DNA of 64,000 nt, taken from Microthrixaceae bacterium (GTDB lineage: Bacteria; Actinomycetota; Acidimicrobiia; Acidimicrobiales; Microtrichaceae). Position numbers and translations under genes: made by a program. The stretch lies in assembly GCA_020027475.1 (NCBI GenBank), contig JAHRAZ010000103.1:47962-111961 (forward strand), read 5' to 3'. This document shows positions 16,847-24,275 of this stretch, one piece after another; position 1 is the first letter of the stretch, and every line of letters begins with the position of its first letter. Under the pieces are notes generated by a model. That model saw nothing but the letters and a program-made list of their open reading frames with translations, ran no database searches and was not told the DNA's origin.

Positions 16847-19468
16847 ATGCAGGTCGACAAGTTCAGTGAGGGGCCAGCAACGGATACTGACGACTCATCT
16901 GCGGATCCAGACCAGTCGGCCGCGGATGCGGGCGAATCAGTCGCCAATGCCGCCGCCGAAGGGCAAACTGACGAAACAGTGTCGATGCGGTGGCAACTCT
17001 GGGCGATCTTCATCGTCAGTGCTGCGGGCTTGCTCCTGGAGGTCTCCTACACCCGAATCGTCTCCTACAAACTGTGGTACTACTACACATATCTGGTGAT
17101 CGGTCTGGCACTGCTGGGCATAGGCACCGGAGCCACCTTCGTTGTCGTGTCACCCCGAATCAGAGGTGCGGCAACCCGGACAATCCTCGGGTGGACCTCA
17201 ATCCTCGGAGCACTCAGCGTGGTGATCGGGTATGCGGTTGTGTCGCAGTGGCCCATCGACACAGCCGTGCTCTGGGACTACGGATCGAGGGACTCCTTCG
17301 CGAACTTTGGCGCACTGCTGATCATATGTGTGGCGCTTTTCATCACGTTCGTGTCAATCGGCGTACTCATCGCCACGCTGCTCGGAAGAGGAGGCAAGTC
17401 ACTGTCGAAGCTGTACTTCGCCGACCTCGTCGGGGCGGGTCTTGCCGCCGCGGTCGTCGTTTACCTCATCAGCTGGATAACACCTCCCGGGGTGATCGCA
17501 CTGAGTGCGCTCCTGCTGGCTGGACTCGGCGCGGCCGCCGCCTACCTGAAGGTTGGTTCACAACAGGAGTCAGCCGCTGGATCGGACACACCCGCTCCCA
17601 CCCTGGGCCAGGTCAGCACAACGGAGCGTGTCGCAGCGGTCGCCGTTGCAGCCGTCTGTCTGGCGATGCTGGTGTTCAACAGTTCACTTCCCGACGTGAA
17701 GGTGGAGAAACACAAGATCAGTCCTCCTGCGGAAGGGTTTGATGCAAGCGACTGGGGTCCGGTGTTCCGGGTGGATGTGGATCCACTTCCACAGGAGTAC
17801 AACTCGAAGCTCCTGTCTCACGACGGCTCCTGGGGATCGGCTCTGCACGAGTGGGACGGAAACACAGAGAACCTGACCGAGTTCGAGAACGATCCGCGTG
17901 CATGGCCGTTCGCCGTGCTTGGAGAACCGGCCCGACGAGAGTTGATCATCGGCTCGGCGGGCGGAAACGAAATCCAGACCTCACTCTTTTTCGAAACCGA
18001 ACAAATCGAAGCAGTCGAACTGAATCCGGTCACCGTTGACCTCGTCTCCGAACAGTTCGCCGACTACACGGGCAATCTCGCCGAAAACCAGGCGGTGAAC
18101 CTCACCCAGGGAGATGGACGCACCTTCCTGGCTCGCTCCGCAGAGGACTTCGACCTGATCTGGTTCGTCGCCCCGGACAGTTATGCGGCCAACAACGCCG
18201 CTTCGGCGGGAGCCTTTGTTCTCTCCGAGAGCTACCTCTACACCGCCCAGATGATCGAGGAGAGCCTGGGACACCTGAGCGAGGACGGCCTCGTGGTTGC
18301 ACAGTTCGGCGAAGTGGATTTCGCCAACAAACCAAACAGGGCACTTCGTTATGTGAACACCGCCAGGGAAGCGCTCGAAGAAATGGGAGTGGACGACCCT
18401 TCGCAACACATCGCAGTGGCTCGATCAAGCGATCCGCTTTCCGGCGGTCTCTCCACCTTCATCGTCAAGCGGACCCCGTTCACACCGGATGAGGTCAATC
18501 GCCTGGTGGAGGTGATCCCAAATGTGGAACCCGCCGAGCTGATCTATGCCCCCGGCATTGAGTCATCAGATTCACTCGTTGCGCAGGTTGCCGCTCTGGG
18601 TCCGGGAACCAGCTCCGAAACACTGCTGGCGGACTATCCCTACGAGGTAGGTGCCATCACCGACGACGGCCCGTTCTTCTGGCATTTCACCCCGTTCACG
18701 GATGTGATCAGCGAGATCAACCAGCCGGCCTCGGCGGTGGATCTCGAGGACTCCATAGGCGAACGTGTTCTGCTGCTGCTGCTGGGAATTGCTGCCTTCT
18801 TCGCCGCGCTGTTCCTGTTGCTGCCGTTCGTGATGATTCGCAAGGAGTGGAAGCAGCTCCCGGCAAAGGGCCTGAGTGCGGTCTATTTCGCTGCCCTGGG
18901 CCTCGGATTCATGTTGTTCGAGATCACAATGATCCAGCGGTTCACCCAGTATCTGGGCTACCCGACGTACTCACTGACCGTCACGCTGGCCACAATTCTG
19001 GTGTTCACCGGAATCGGTGCGTGGTTGTCCGGCTGGCTGACCAACAACAAGGGAGTGAGGCCTGCCAAGTTGATGGCCGTACTGCTCGGTGTTCTGGCAG
19101 TGCTGACGGTCGCCTACAGATTCGGGGTGCCGGCTCTCACCGAGAACACCCTCGATGCGCCGTTCTGGATGCGTGTGGCTCTCACCGTGATCGTTCTGGC
19201 GCCGTTGGGACTGTGTCTGGGAATGTTCATGCCGCTTGGTCTCTCCACCGTGGCCGGCATGAGCGACCACGCTGACGAGTACGTCGCCTGGGGCTGGGCG
19301 ATCAACGGTGCCTTCTCGGTGGTCGGTTCGGTGTTGACCACCATGTTGTCGATGTCCTTCGGATTCCGCACAGTCCAGTTCATGGCCTTGCTTGTGTATG
19401 TGGCAGCAGGCGGCGTCTTCGTGGTGTTGCGCAAACGGGCGAGGGCGCTCAGCGCGTCGGCGGCCTGA
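16847..19468 (+). CDS. Large membrane protein with spermidine-synthase-like domain
   Basis: A charged, disordered N-terminus (about 45 residues) is followed by six or seven hydrophobic segments. A soluble Rossmann domain follows at about residues 300-620, then six or seven more membrane segments. The soluble part resembles polyamine aminopropyltransferases: LIIGSAGGNEIQTSLFF is the nucleotide loop and AVELNP supplies the acidic ligand. The usual catalytic Asp region (D-P-x-G-P-A) reads VAPDSYAANNAAS, so normal spermidine synthesis is doubtful. Similar two-part membrane proteins occur widely without known function. I start at ATG 16847, preceded by GGGAG five bases upstream; ATG 16835 is the alternative. 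Confidence 0.75.
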   Translation: MQVDKFSEGPATDTDDSSADPDQSAADAGESVANAAAEGQTDETVSMRWQLWAIFIVSAAGLLLEVSYTRIVSYKLWYYYTYLVIGLALLGIGTGATFVVVSPRIRGAATRTILGWTSILGALSVVIGYAVVSQWPIDTAVLWDYGSRDSFANFGALLIICVALFITFVSIGVLIATLLGRGGKSLSKLYFADLVGAGLAAAVVVYLISWITPPGVIALSALLLAGLGAAAAYLKVGSQQESAAGSDTPAPTLGQVSTTERVAAVAVAAVCLAMLVFNSSLPDVKVEKHKISPPAEGFDASDWGPVFRVDVDPLPQEYNSKLLSHDGSWGSALHEWDGNTENLTEFENDPRAWPFAVLGEPARRELIIGSAGGNEIQTSLFFETEQIEAVELNPVTVDLVSEQFADYTGNLAENQAVNLTQGDGRTFLARSAEDFDLIWFVAPDSYAANNAASAGAFVLSESYLYTAQMIEESLGHLSEDGLVVAQFGEVDFANKPNRALRYVNTAREALEEMGVDDPSQHIAVARSSDPLSGGLSTFIVKRTPFTPDEVNRLVEVIPNVEPAELIYAPGIESSDSLVAQVAALGPGTSSETLLADYPYEVGAITDDGPFFWHFTPFTDVISEINQPASAVDLEDSIGERVLLLLLGIAAFFAALFLLLPFVMIRKEWKQLPAKGLSAVYFAALGLGFMLFEITMIQRFTQYLGYPTYSLTVTLATILVFTGIGAWLSGWLTNNKGVRPAKLMAVLLGVLAVLTVAYRFGVPALTENTLDAPFWMRVALTVIVLAPLGLCLGMFMPLGLSTVAGMSDHADEYVAWGWAINGAFSVVGSVLTTMLSMSFGFRTVQFMALLVYVAAGGVFVVLRKRARALSASAA

Positions 19469-19502
19469 TACAGACAGGACCTGACCCGGGCTGGGCCGGG
19501 GT

Positions 19503-20297
19503 TCACTCGAACTCGGCGTGACCGGGACCGTTCTCCAGAAAGCTGGACACGCCGGCAACCGCATCATCTGTGGAAAAGCTCGACACGAACAGGCGCTGCT
19601 CGCCAAGAAGGCCGTCCTCGAGGCTCCCGGAGAGTCCGGAATCGATTGCCCGCTTCGCCAGAGCCGTGGAGGCGCGGGGTCCCTTGGTGAAAACTCTCGC
19701 CCACTCGAGGGCCTCATCACGCGAATCACCGGCCGCGATGCGGTCAATCAGCCCGATCTCCAGTGCCTCCCCAGCCGGGACGGTGCGCCCCGAGAACACG
19801 AGATCCTTGGCCTTGGCCGGGCCGACCAGACGCGCCAGTCGCTGGGTTCCACCACCACCGGGGATGATCCCCAGCAGAATCTCCGGCTGCCCGAGCAGTG
19901 ACTTCTGACCGGCCACCCGCAAATCACATGCCAGCGCCAACTCACAACCGCCGCCGAGGGCAACTCCGTTGATGGCTGCGATCGTGGGACACGGAAGGGC
20001 CGCGACGGCATTCAGCGCATCCAGAAATGCTCCGCCGATACTCTGCACGGTCTTGCCGTCGTTGAGTGCAAATGGCGCTTGCCCACCGCGCTCCGCGAAT
20101 TCGCTGATGTCCGCACCGGCAGCGAAGTGCTTCTCGCCACCTGTGATCACCACCGCCTTCGGATTGGCGGTGGCCAACTGACTGCACACGTCGTTGAGTT
20201 CATTGAGGAGATCCACACAAAGCGGATTCAGCTTGCCGTTGGAGATGGTGAGGAGATGCAAGCCGGGTTCTAACTCATCGGTTGTCACAAAGCCCAT
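19503..20297 (-). CDS. Enoyl-CoA hydratase/isomerase family protein
   Basis: Crotonase-fold enzyme, expected to hydrate or isomerise acyl-CoA thioesters. The oxyanion-hole regions are HFAAGADISEF and NGVALGGGCELALACDLRV. The second catalytic Glu position is in GQPEILLGIIPGGGGTQRL, and both acidic residues of true hydratases appear present. Length with the ATG at 20297 is 264 residues, which is normal. A TTACGCT -10-like box lies 8 bases before that ATG, supporting it over the longer start at 20324. The gene converges with the spermidine-synthase-like gene across 34 bases. A role in fatty-acid beta-oxidation is likely, but the substrate is open. Confidence 0.9.
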   Translation of the reverse strand: MGFVTTDELEPGLHLLTISNGKLNPLCVDLLNELNDVCSQLATANPKAVVITGGEKHFAAGADISEFAERGGQAPFALNDGKTVQSIGGAFLDALNAVAALPCPTIAAINGVALGGGCELALACDLRVAGQKSLLGQPEILLGIIPGGGGTQRLARLVGPAKAKDLVFSGRTVPAGEALEIGLIDRIAAGDSRDEALEWARVFTKGPRASTALAKRAIDSGLSGSLEDGLLGEQRLFVSSFSTDDAVAGVSSFLENGPGHAEFE

Positions 20298-20348
20298 GGC
20301 GAGCGAGCGTAACCGCTCAACCACGATGCGCCGAGTGAACGGCCCGAT

Positions 20349-21164
20349 CTACCCTTGGGCGCCGGAACGACCGTCCCGCTCCGAGGCCTTCTGCAGGCAA
20401 CGTTGCACCCGTCTGAGCGAAGGTCGCCCGCCCACCAGCGGGGTAACTCCCGCTCCGAGCGTGCGCCGTGCATCGAACGGAATCGGAGTCCCCACCTTTT
20501 CGAGACAATGCAGTGCAGTGGCACACAGCGCGTACACGTCCGAGGATTCGCTCGGCCCACTTCCCCGTCTTCGCTCGGGAGCCGCGAAGCTCGGCGTGTG
20601 ACCTCCGCGCTGGGAGGCCTCATCCACCATCGCCGAAGATCCGAAGTCGGCGAGACAGGCATTCACGCCGCCGCCCTCAACGGTACGAAGAAGGATGTTC
20701 GATGGCGACACATCACCGTGCACAACACCCGCGGAATGAGCTGCCGCCAAGCCTCCCGCAACCTCGGACAGCCAGCGCCACATCTGTTTCGCATCCGACA
20801 ACTCCTGCCCATTGTGATCAGAGCGCGGCTGACCACGGTCCAGCTGTGCCAAACGGTCCGCAAGCGACCCTTGATCGGCATGGTCGGTGATGATCCACGC
20901 CAGATCCACAGCCGAACCCACCGCTATCAGATCGGGAACCGCAGTGTGTCGGACGCGTGCCAGTGCTCTTGCTTCCGATTGCAGGCGTGCGAGGCCCTCG
21001 GTGCCACGGACCACTTTGATCACCACGGTTCGCCCACGCCGACTATCTCGCCCAAGGAAGAAATCGGCAGATCCGGGATCATCAAGGCGACGTCGCAGAT
21101 GGATGTGATCGGGGAGCCCGATGTGCCGTGCCAGATCCTCCACCCCGGTCAGTCCTTGAGCCAC
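20349..21164 (-). CDS. Serine/threonine protein kinase-like protein
   Basis: A compact Hanks-type kinase domain fills the protein (271 residues). K50 in VVIKVV is the ATP lysine. The catalytic loop is HGDVSPSN (H149, D151, N156), with Gly replacing the usual Arg. The metal loop is DFGSS (D173), and FAAPERR matches the APE motif. There is no membrane helix or sensor domain, so it is probably cytosolic. Lack of the HRD arginine suggests activation without activation-loop phosphorylation, which is known for some kinases. The GTG start lies 5 bases after the meaB stop, so it is probably co-transcribed with meaB and the nifU-like gene. Confidence 0.82.
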   Translation of the reverse strand: MAQGLTGVEDLARHIGLPDHIHLRRRLDDPGSADFFLGRDSRRGRTVVIKVVRGTEGLARLQSEARALARVRHTAVPDLIAVGSAVDLAWIITDHADQGSLADRLAQLDRGQPRSDHNGQELSDAKQMWRWLSEVAGGLAAAHSAGVVHGDVSPSNILLRTVEGGGVNACLADFGSSAMVDEASQRGGHTPSFAAPERRRGSGPSESSDVYALCATALHCLEKVGTPIPFDARRTLGAGVTPLVGGRPSLRRVQRCLQKASERDGRSGAQG

Positions 21165-21169
21165 TCTCG

Positions 21170-22126
21170 TCAGACCTGCAGCAGGTCATCGGCTGACGAC
21201 CAGGGATCACCGTGTCCCGAAAACAGCTCCTCGACCGCAGAATCCCAGCGTGCGCCCGCGCACACTACTTCTGCCCGCTCTGCCAGACGTGCGGTCACGA
21301 CCGCCCGAAGCTCCTCTTCGACACGTTGCCTTCGCCGAACGACGCCATCGCCGCTGCGAGCAAGCCACTCCTTGTGTTCGGCCAGTGTCGCGACGAGCTC
21401 GTCGGTGCCGATGCCATCGGTTGCGACCGAACGAATAACCGGGGGCAACCAGCGTCGGTCACCTGACATCGCCAGGAGTGACTCCAGATCCCGGACGGTC
21501 TCTCCCGCTCCTTCCCGGTCGGCCTTGTTGACCACGAACACGTCGGCGATCTCCATCAAGCCGGCTTTTGCGGCCTGCACCGCGTCACCCCATCCGGGAT
21601 TGACCACTACCACGGTGGTGTCGGCTCTCGCTGCTATCTCCACCTCAACCTGACCGACTCCAACGGTTTCGATGACAACCGGATCAAAGCCTGCTGCATC
21701 GAGAACTCTGGCTGCTTCGGGGGCAGCAAGCGAAAGACCGCCGAGGTGACCTCGAGTCGCCATGGAGCGAATGAACACCTCGTTGGCCAGATCATGCTCG
21801 GACATCCGGACTCGGTCGCCCAGAATTGCCCCACCGCTGAATGGAGATGACGGATCGATTGCCAGAATGCCAACGGACTGACCCAGCTCGACCCAGGACC
21901 GGCATAGTGCGGTGGTCAGCGTGGATTTTCCGGCACCCGGGGCTCCCGTGATCCCGATCACGTGCGCACCACGACCTGCGCGGTAGGTCACCCCCGCCAC
22001 TGCACGGGTATGGGGTCCGCCCCGCTCCACCATGGAAAGAAGTCGGGCGAGGGCGCCTCGGTCACCGCCCCGGGCCCGATCCAGCAGCAGGTCCGGATCG
22101 CCACCCTTGCGGGATGAGTCGCTCAG
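21170..22126 (-). CDS. meaB: MeaB/ArgK-family G3E GTPase, probable CTG start
   Basis: MeaB GTPases protect and load methylmalonyl-CoA mutase. The P-loop is GITGAPGAGKST (about residues 58-69 from the CTG), with AIDPSSPFSGGAILGDR, ETVGVGQ and the specificity motif NKAD. The first ATG (22033) would remove a helix found in family members; the upstream frame reads DLLLDRARGGDRGALARLL, which aligns with the known MeaB N-terminus. No ATG, GTG or TTG exists before the upstream in-frame stop. A CTG at 22126 overlaps the nifU-like stop as CTGA, and I take it as the start. No mutase gene is visible nearby. Confidence 0.85.
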   Translation of the reverse strand: MSDSSRKGGDPDLLLDRARGGDRGALARLLSMVERGGPHTRAVAGVTYRAGRGAHVIGITGAPGAGKSTLTTALCRSWVELGQSVGILAIDPSSPFSGGAILGDRVRMSEHDLANEVFIRSMATRGHLGGLSLAAPEAARVLDAAGFDPVVIETVGVGQVEVEIAARADTTVVVVNPGWGDAVQAAKAGLMEIADVFVVNKADREGAGETVRDLESLLAMSGDRRWLPPVIRSVATDGIGTDELVATLAEHKEWLARSGDGVVRRRQRVEEELRAVVTARLAERAEVVCAGARWDSAVEELFSGHGDPWSSADDLLQV

Positions 22127-22383
22127 AGCGTCACCGCCGTACCCAGTTCCATGTCATCGTCTGGCTGAACCACAGCTGTGACCCAGTCGATTCGATCCTT
22201 CATGATCCGCTCGATACCGGCTTTCATGGTCACGGTGGAGGCTGGGCAACTGACGCAGGCGCCCGTCAATTCAACGGTGACCACACCACTTTCCCGATCG
22301 ATGTCGATCAGGTCGATGTCGCCGCCGTCGGCCTGAATCGCAGGCCTGATTATCTCGATGACACTTTCGACTTCCGGTTCCAT
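22123..22383 (-). CDS. NifU C-terminal-domain Fe-S scaffold protein
   Basis: A small protein (86 residues) consisting only of the NifU C-terminal fold. The cluster-binding pair is CVSCPAS, and IRPAIQADGGDIDLIDI is the conserved opening helix and strand. Such Nfu-type scaffolds carry or transfer Fe-S clusters in the cytosol. AGAGGGAACAG before the ATG provides a Shine-Dalgarno sequence. Its stop codon overlaps the probable CTG start of meaB. The pairing with the cysteine desulfurase at the other end of the window is functional at best, not genetic. Confidence 0.92.
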   Translation of the reverse strand: MEPEVESVIEIIRPAIQADGGDIDLIDIDRESGVVTVELTGACVSCPASTVTMKAGIERIMKDRIDWVTAVVQPDDDMELGTAVTL

Positions 22384-22402
22384 CTGTTCCCTCTGCCACT
22401 GA

Positions 22403-22438
22403 TCTGTTTGTCACTGGACCTCTGTTTGTCACTGGACC
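22403..22438. repeat. Exact 18-bp tandem duplication upstream of nifU-like gene
   Basis: Units 22403-22420 and 22421-22438 are identical. They lie 20-55 bases upstream of the nifU-like start, in its leader or promoter. The rest of the gap to 22676 contains no gene I can support; TATTCT at 22641-22646 is a possible -10 box for the small plus-strand gene at 22677. Confidence 0.95.
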
Positions 22439-22676
22439 TTGTTACTCGAGCTTGTTGTTCAAGCCCCAAAACTGGTGGAGCCTGCGCCTTGCGGGCGTTG
22501 GAGCTCCCCGAACGCTGATTCCTTCTGTTGTGCCAGTTCACCCGCTGTGGCCGATACTCGACTCGTCTCCTCCGGCTGGCTCCTCAGCGCTCCATGGGGA
22601 CACAACGATACGACTGCTGGGTATGTTCCCACAGTCGGTTGTATTCTCGTTGTTCGTGACGTCATTACTCCCTGAG

Positions 22677-22847
22677 ATGATCCTGAACCTCGAAGGTGCT
22701 GGGATACTCGGCCATGACGGCGGATGGGACGAGTTCCTGATGGTCGCGGTCCCGGTGGTGATCTTCGCTCTGCTGCTAAAGGTCGCCAGCAAGCGGGCCG
22801 ACAAGATCGGTGAGCCAGAGGATCACAAGGAACCCAGAGAAATCTGA
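22677..22847 (+). CDS. Small single-pass membrane protein (56 residues), tentative
   Basis: The peptide begins MILNLEGAGILGHDG, then has one strongly hydrophobic segment (FLMVAVPVVIFALLL) and a charged tail with KRADKIGEPED. This is the usual build of small actinobacterial membrane proteins, with a positive cytosolic side. There is no clear Shine-Dalgarno sequence; an in-frame ATG at 22623 is an alternative start. A TATTCT box at 22641-22646 could serve as -10. It stands alone between divergent nifU and convergent murA. Function unknown. Confidence 0.5.
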   Translation: MILNLEGAGILGHDGGWDEFLMVAVPVVIFALLLKVASKRADKIGEPEDHKEPREI

Positions 22848-22901
22848 GTCCCTTGACTGACATGGCCTGACGCACTCGCCAGCGCCGACCTCCCTGGAGG
22901 A

Positions 22902-24176
22902 TCAATCTTCGTACCGTGTCACATCGGCGCCGATCCCCTGCATTTTTCCGGCCAGATCCTCATAACCACGGTCGATATGCTCACCGTCGGCAATCACGGT
23001 CTCTCCATCGGCTCCCAAGGCTGCCACCACCATTGCAGCACCCGCACGAATATCCAGAGCCCTTACCGGCGCCGCTGACAGCCGTGGCTGCCCGTCGATC
23101 ACCAGATGATGGTCCTCGATACGGATCTTGGCACCCATGCGGGTGAGCTCTCCCACATAACCGAAACGACCGGCAAATACGTTCTCGGTTGCATAGCTGG
23201 TGCCGTCCGCGTAGCTCAGAAGAGCCACCAAAAGGGGAAGGAAGTCTGTGGCGAGTCCGGGGTACGGCAACGTCGCCACGTTGACCGGCCGGAGCCTGTC
23301 CGTTCGCATCACCCACATCCCCTCATCCTGAGGGGAGATCCGCAGCCCCATCGCCCCCATCTTCTCCACCAGCAACTCGAGATGGTCCACGCGGGTGTTG
23401 TGCATCGTGACCTCACCGCCGGCAACTCCGACCGCAGCCAGATAGGTGGCAACCTCCAGACGATCGGGAACCACGGTGTGTTCCACAGCCCTCAACTGCT
23501 GTACCCCTTCGATCTCGATGGTGGGCGATCCGGCTCCGATCACCTGTCCCCCCATCCGATTCAGGAAGGCCGCCAGATCCGCTATCTCCGGTTCCCGGGC
23601 GGCGTTGGACACAACTGTTCGGCCATCGGCCAGCGCCGCAGCCATCATGAGGTTCTCGGTGGCTCCGACACTCGGGTAGTCAAGAACCACCTCCGCGCCC
23701 ACCAAGGCGTCGGTGTGGGCATTGATGATCCCGTGTGAGAGTTCGAAATGCACTCCCAGGGCTTCCAGACCCTGCAGGTGCATGTCTATTGGTCTGGTGC
23801 CGAAGTCGTCACCGCCGGGCATGGCCACACGTGCTTCACCCACTGCCGCGAGCAATGGTCCCATGACAGCCGTTGACGCCCTCATCTTCTCAACGAGTTC
23901 GTAGGGCGCAACCGGAGTCACCTCGGGCCCCCTGGTGACATCCAGGTAGGCGACTCCCGTGTCATCGTGGCCTCGTTCAATATTCAGGCCGATGGCTTCG
24001 AGAACTCCACCCATCAGATCCACGTCGACAATTTCGGGGACGTTCCTCAGGCGATGCCTGCCCTCGGTGAGCACGGTGGCAGCCATGAGTTTCAACGCGG
24101 AGTTCTTGGCTCCACTGATGGTTACCCCGCCTTGGAGCGGGCCACTGCGGCGGACGACATATCGACTCACGATCAT
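22902..24176 (-). CDS. murA: UDP-N-acetylglucosamine 1-carboxyvinyltransferase MurA
   Basis: MurA transfers enolpyruvate from PEP to UDP-GlcNAc, the first committed step of peptidoglycan synthesis. SGAKNSALKLMAA, RPIDMHLQGLEALG and the FPTDFLP-like ATDFLPLLVALL are conserved. The catalytic loop reads MPGGDDFGTRP, with Asp123 where most MurA proteins have Cys (E. coli C115). This Asp form is known from mycobacteria and chlamydiae, and makes the enzyme insensitive to fosfomycin. The ATG at 24176 gives 424 residues, the normal length. A TTG at 24203 would add nine residues and is less likely. Confidence 0.95.
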   Translation of the reverse strand: MIVSRYVVRRSGPLQGGVTISGAKNSALKLMAATVLTEGRHRLRNVPEIVDVDLMGGVLEAIGLNIERGHDDTGVAYLDVTRGPEVTPVAPYELVEKMRASTAVMGPLLAAVGEARVAMPGGDDFGTRPIDMHLQGLEALGVHFELSHGIINAHTDALVGAEVVLDYPSVGATENLMMAAALADGRTVVSNAAREPEIADLAAFLNRMGGQVIGAGSPTIEIEGVQQLRAVEHTVVPDRLEVATYLAAVGVAGGEVTMHNTRVDHLELLVEKMGAMGLRISPQDEGMWVMRTDRLRPVNVATLPYPGLATDFLPLLVALLSYADGTSYATENVFAGRFGYVGELTRMGAKIRIEDHHLVIDGQPRLSAAPVRALDIRAGAAMVVAALGADGETVIADGEHIDRGYEDLAGKMQGIGADVTRYED

Positions 24177-24202
24177 CCAGTATGGAGCATCACCGAGTGC
24201 CA

Positions 24203-24212
24203 ACCCTATGAT
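24203..24212. promoter_or_regulatory. Possible back-to-back -10 boxes for murA and MFS gene
   Basis: The plus strand reads TATGAT at 24207-24212 and the minus strand TAGGGT from 24208 to 24203. The two hexamers share a TA step. Each fits TANNNT and points towards one of the divergent genes. Neither has a clear -35 element, so this is tentative. Confidence 0.3.
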
Positions 24213-24275
24213 GCCACCTCACACTGATGGAGCGGCCACCACGGAAGTACCGGTACCGGGCCGTTGGGGGCCAGA

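Noticed and set aside
20355..21653. Plus-strand open frame of 432 codons opposite kinase and meaB
   Set aside because: It spans two real genes on the other strand and has low-complexity, motif-free sequence.
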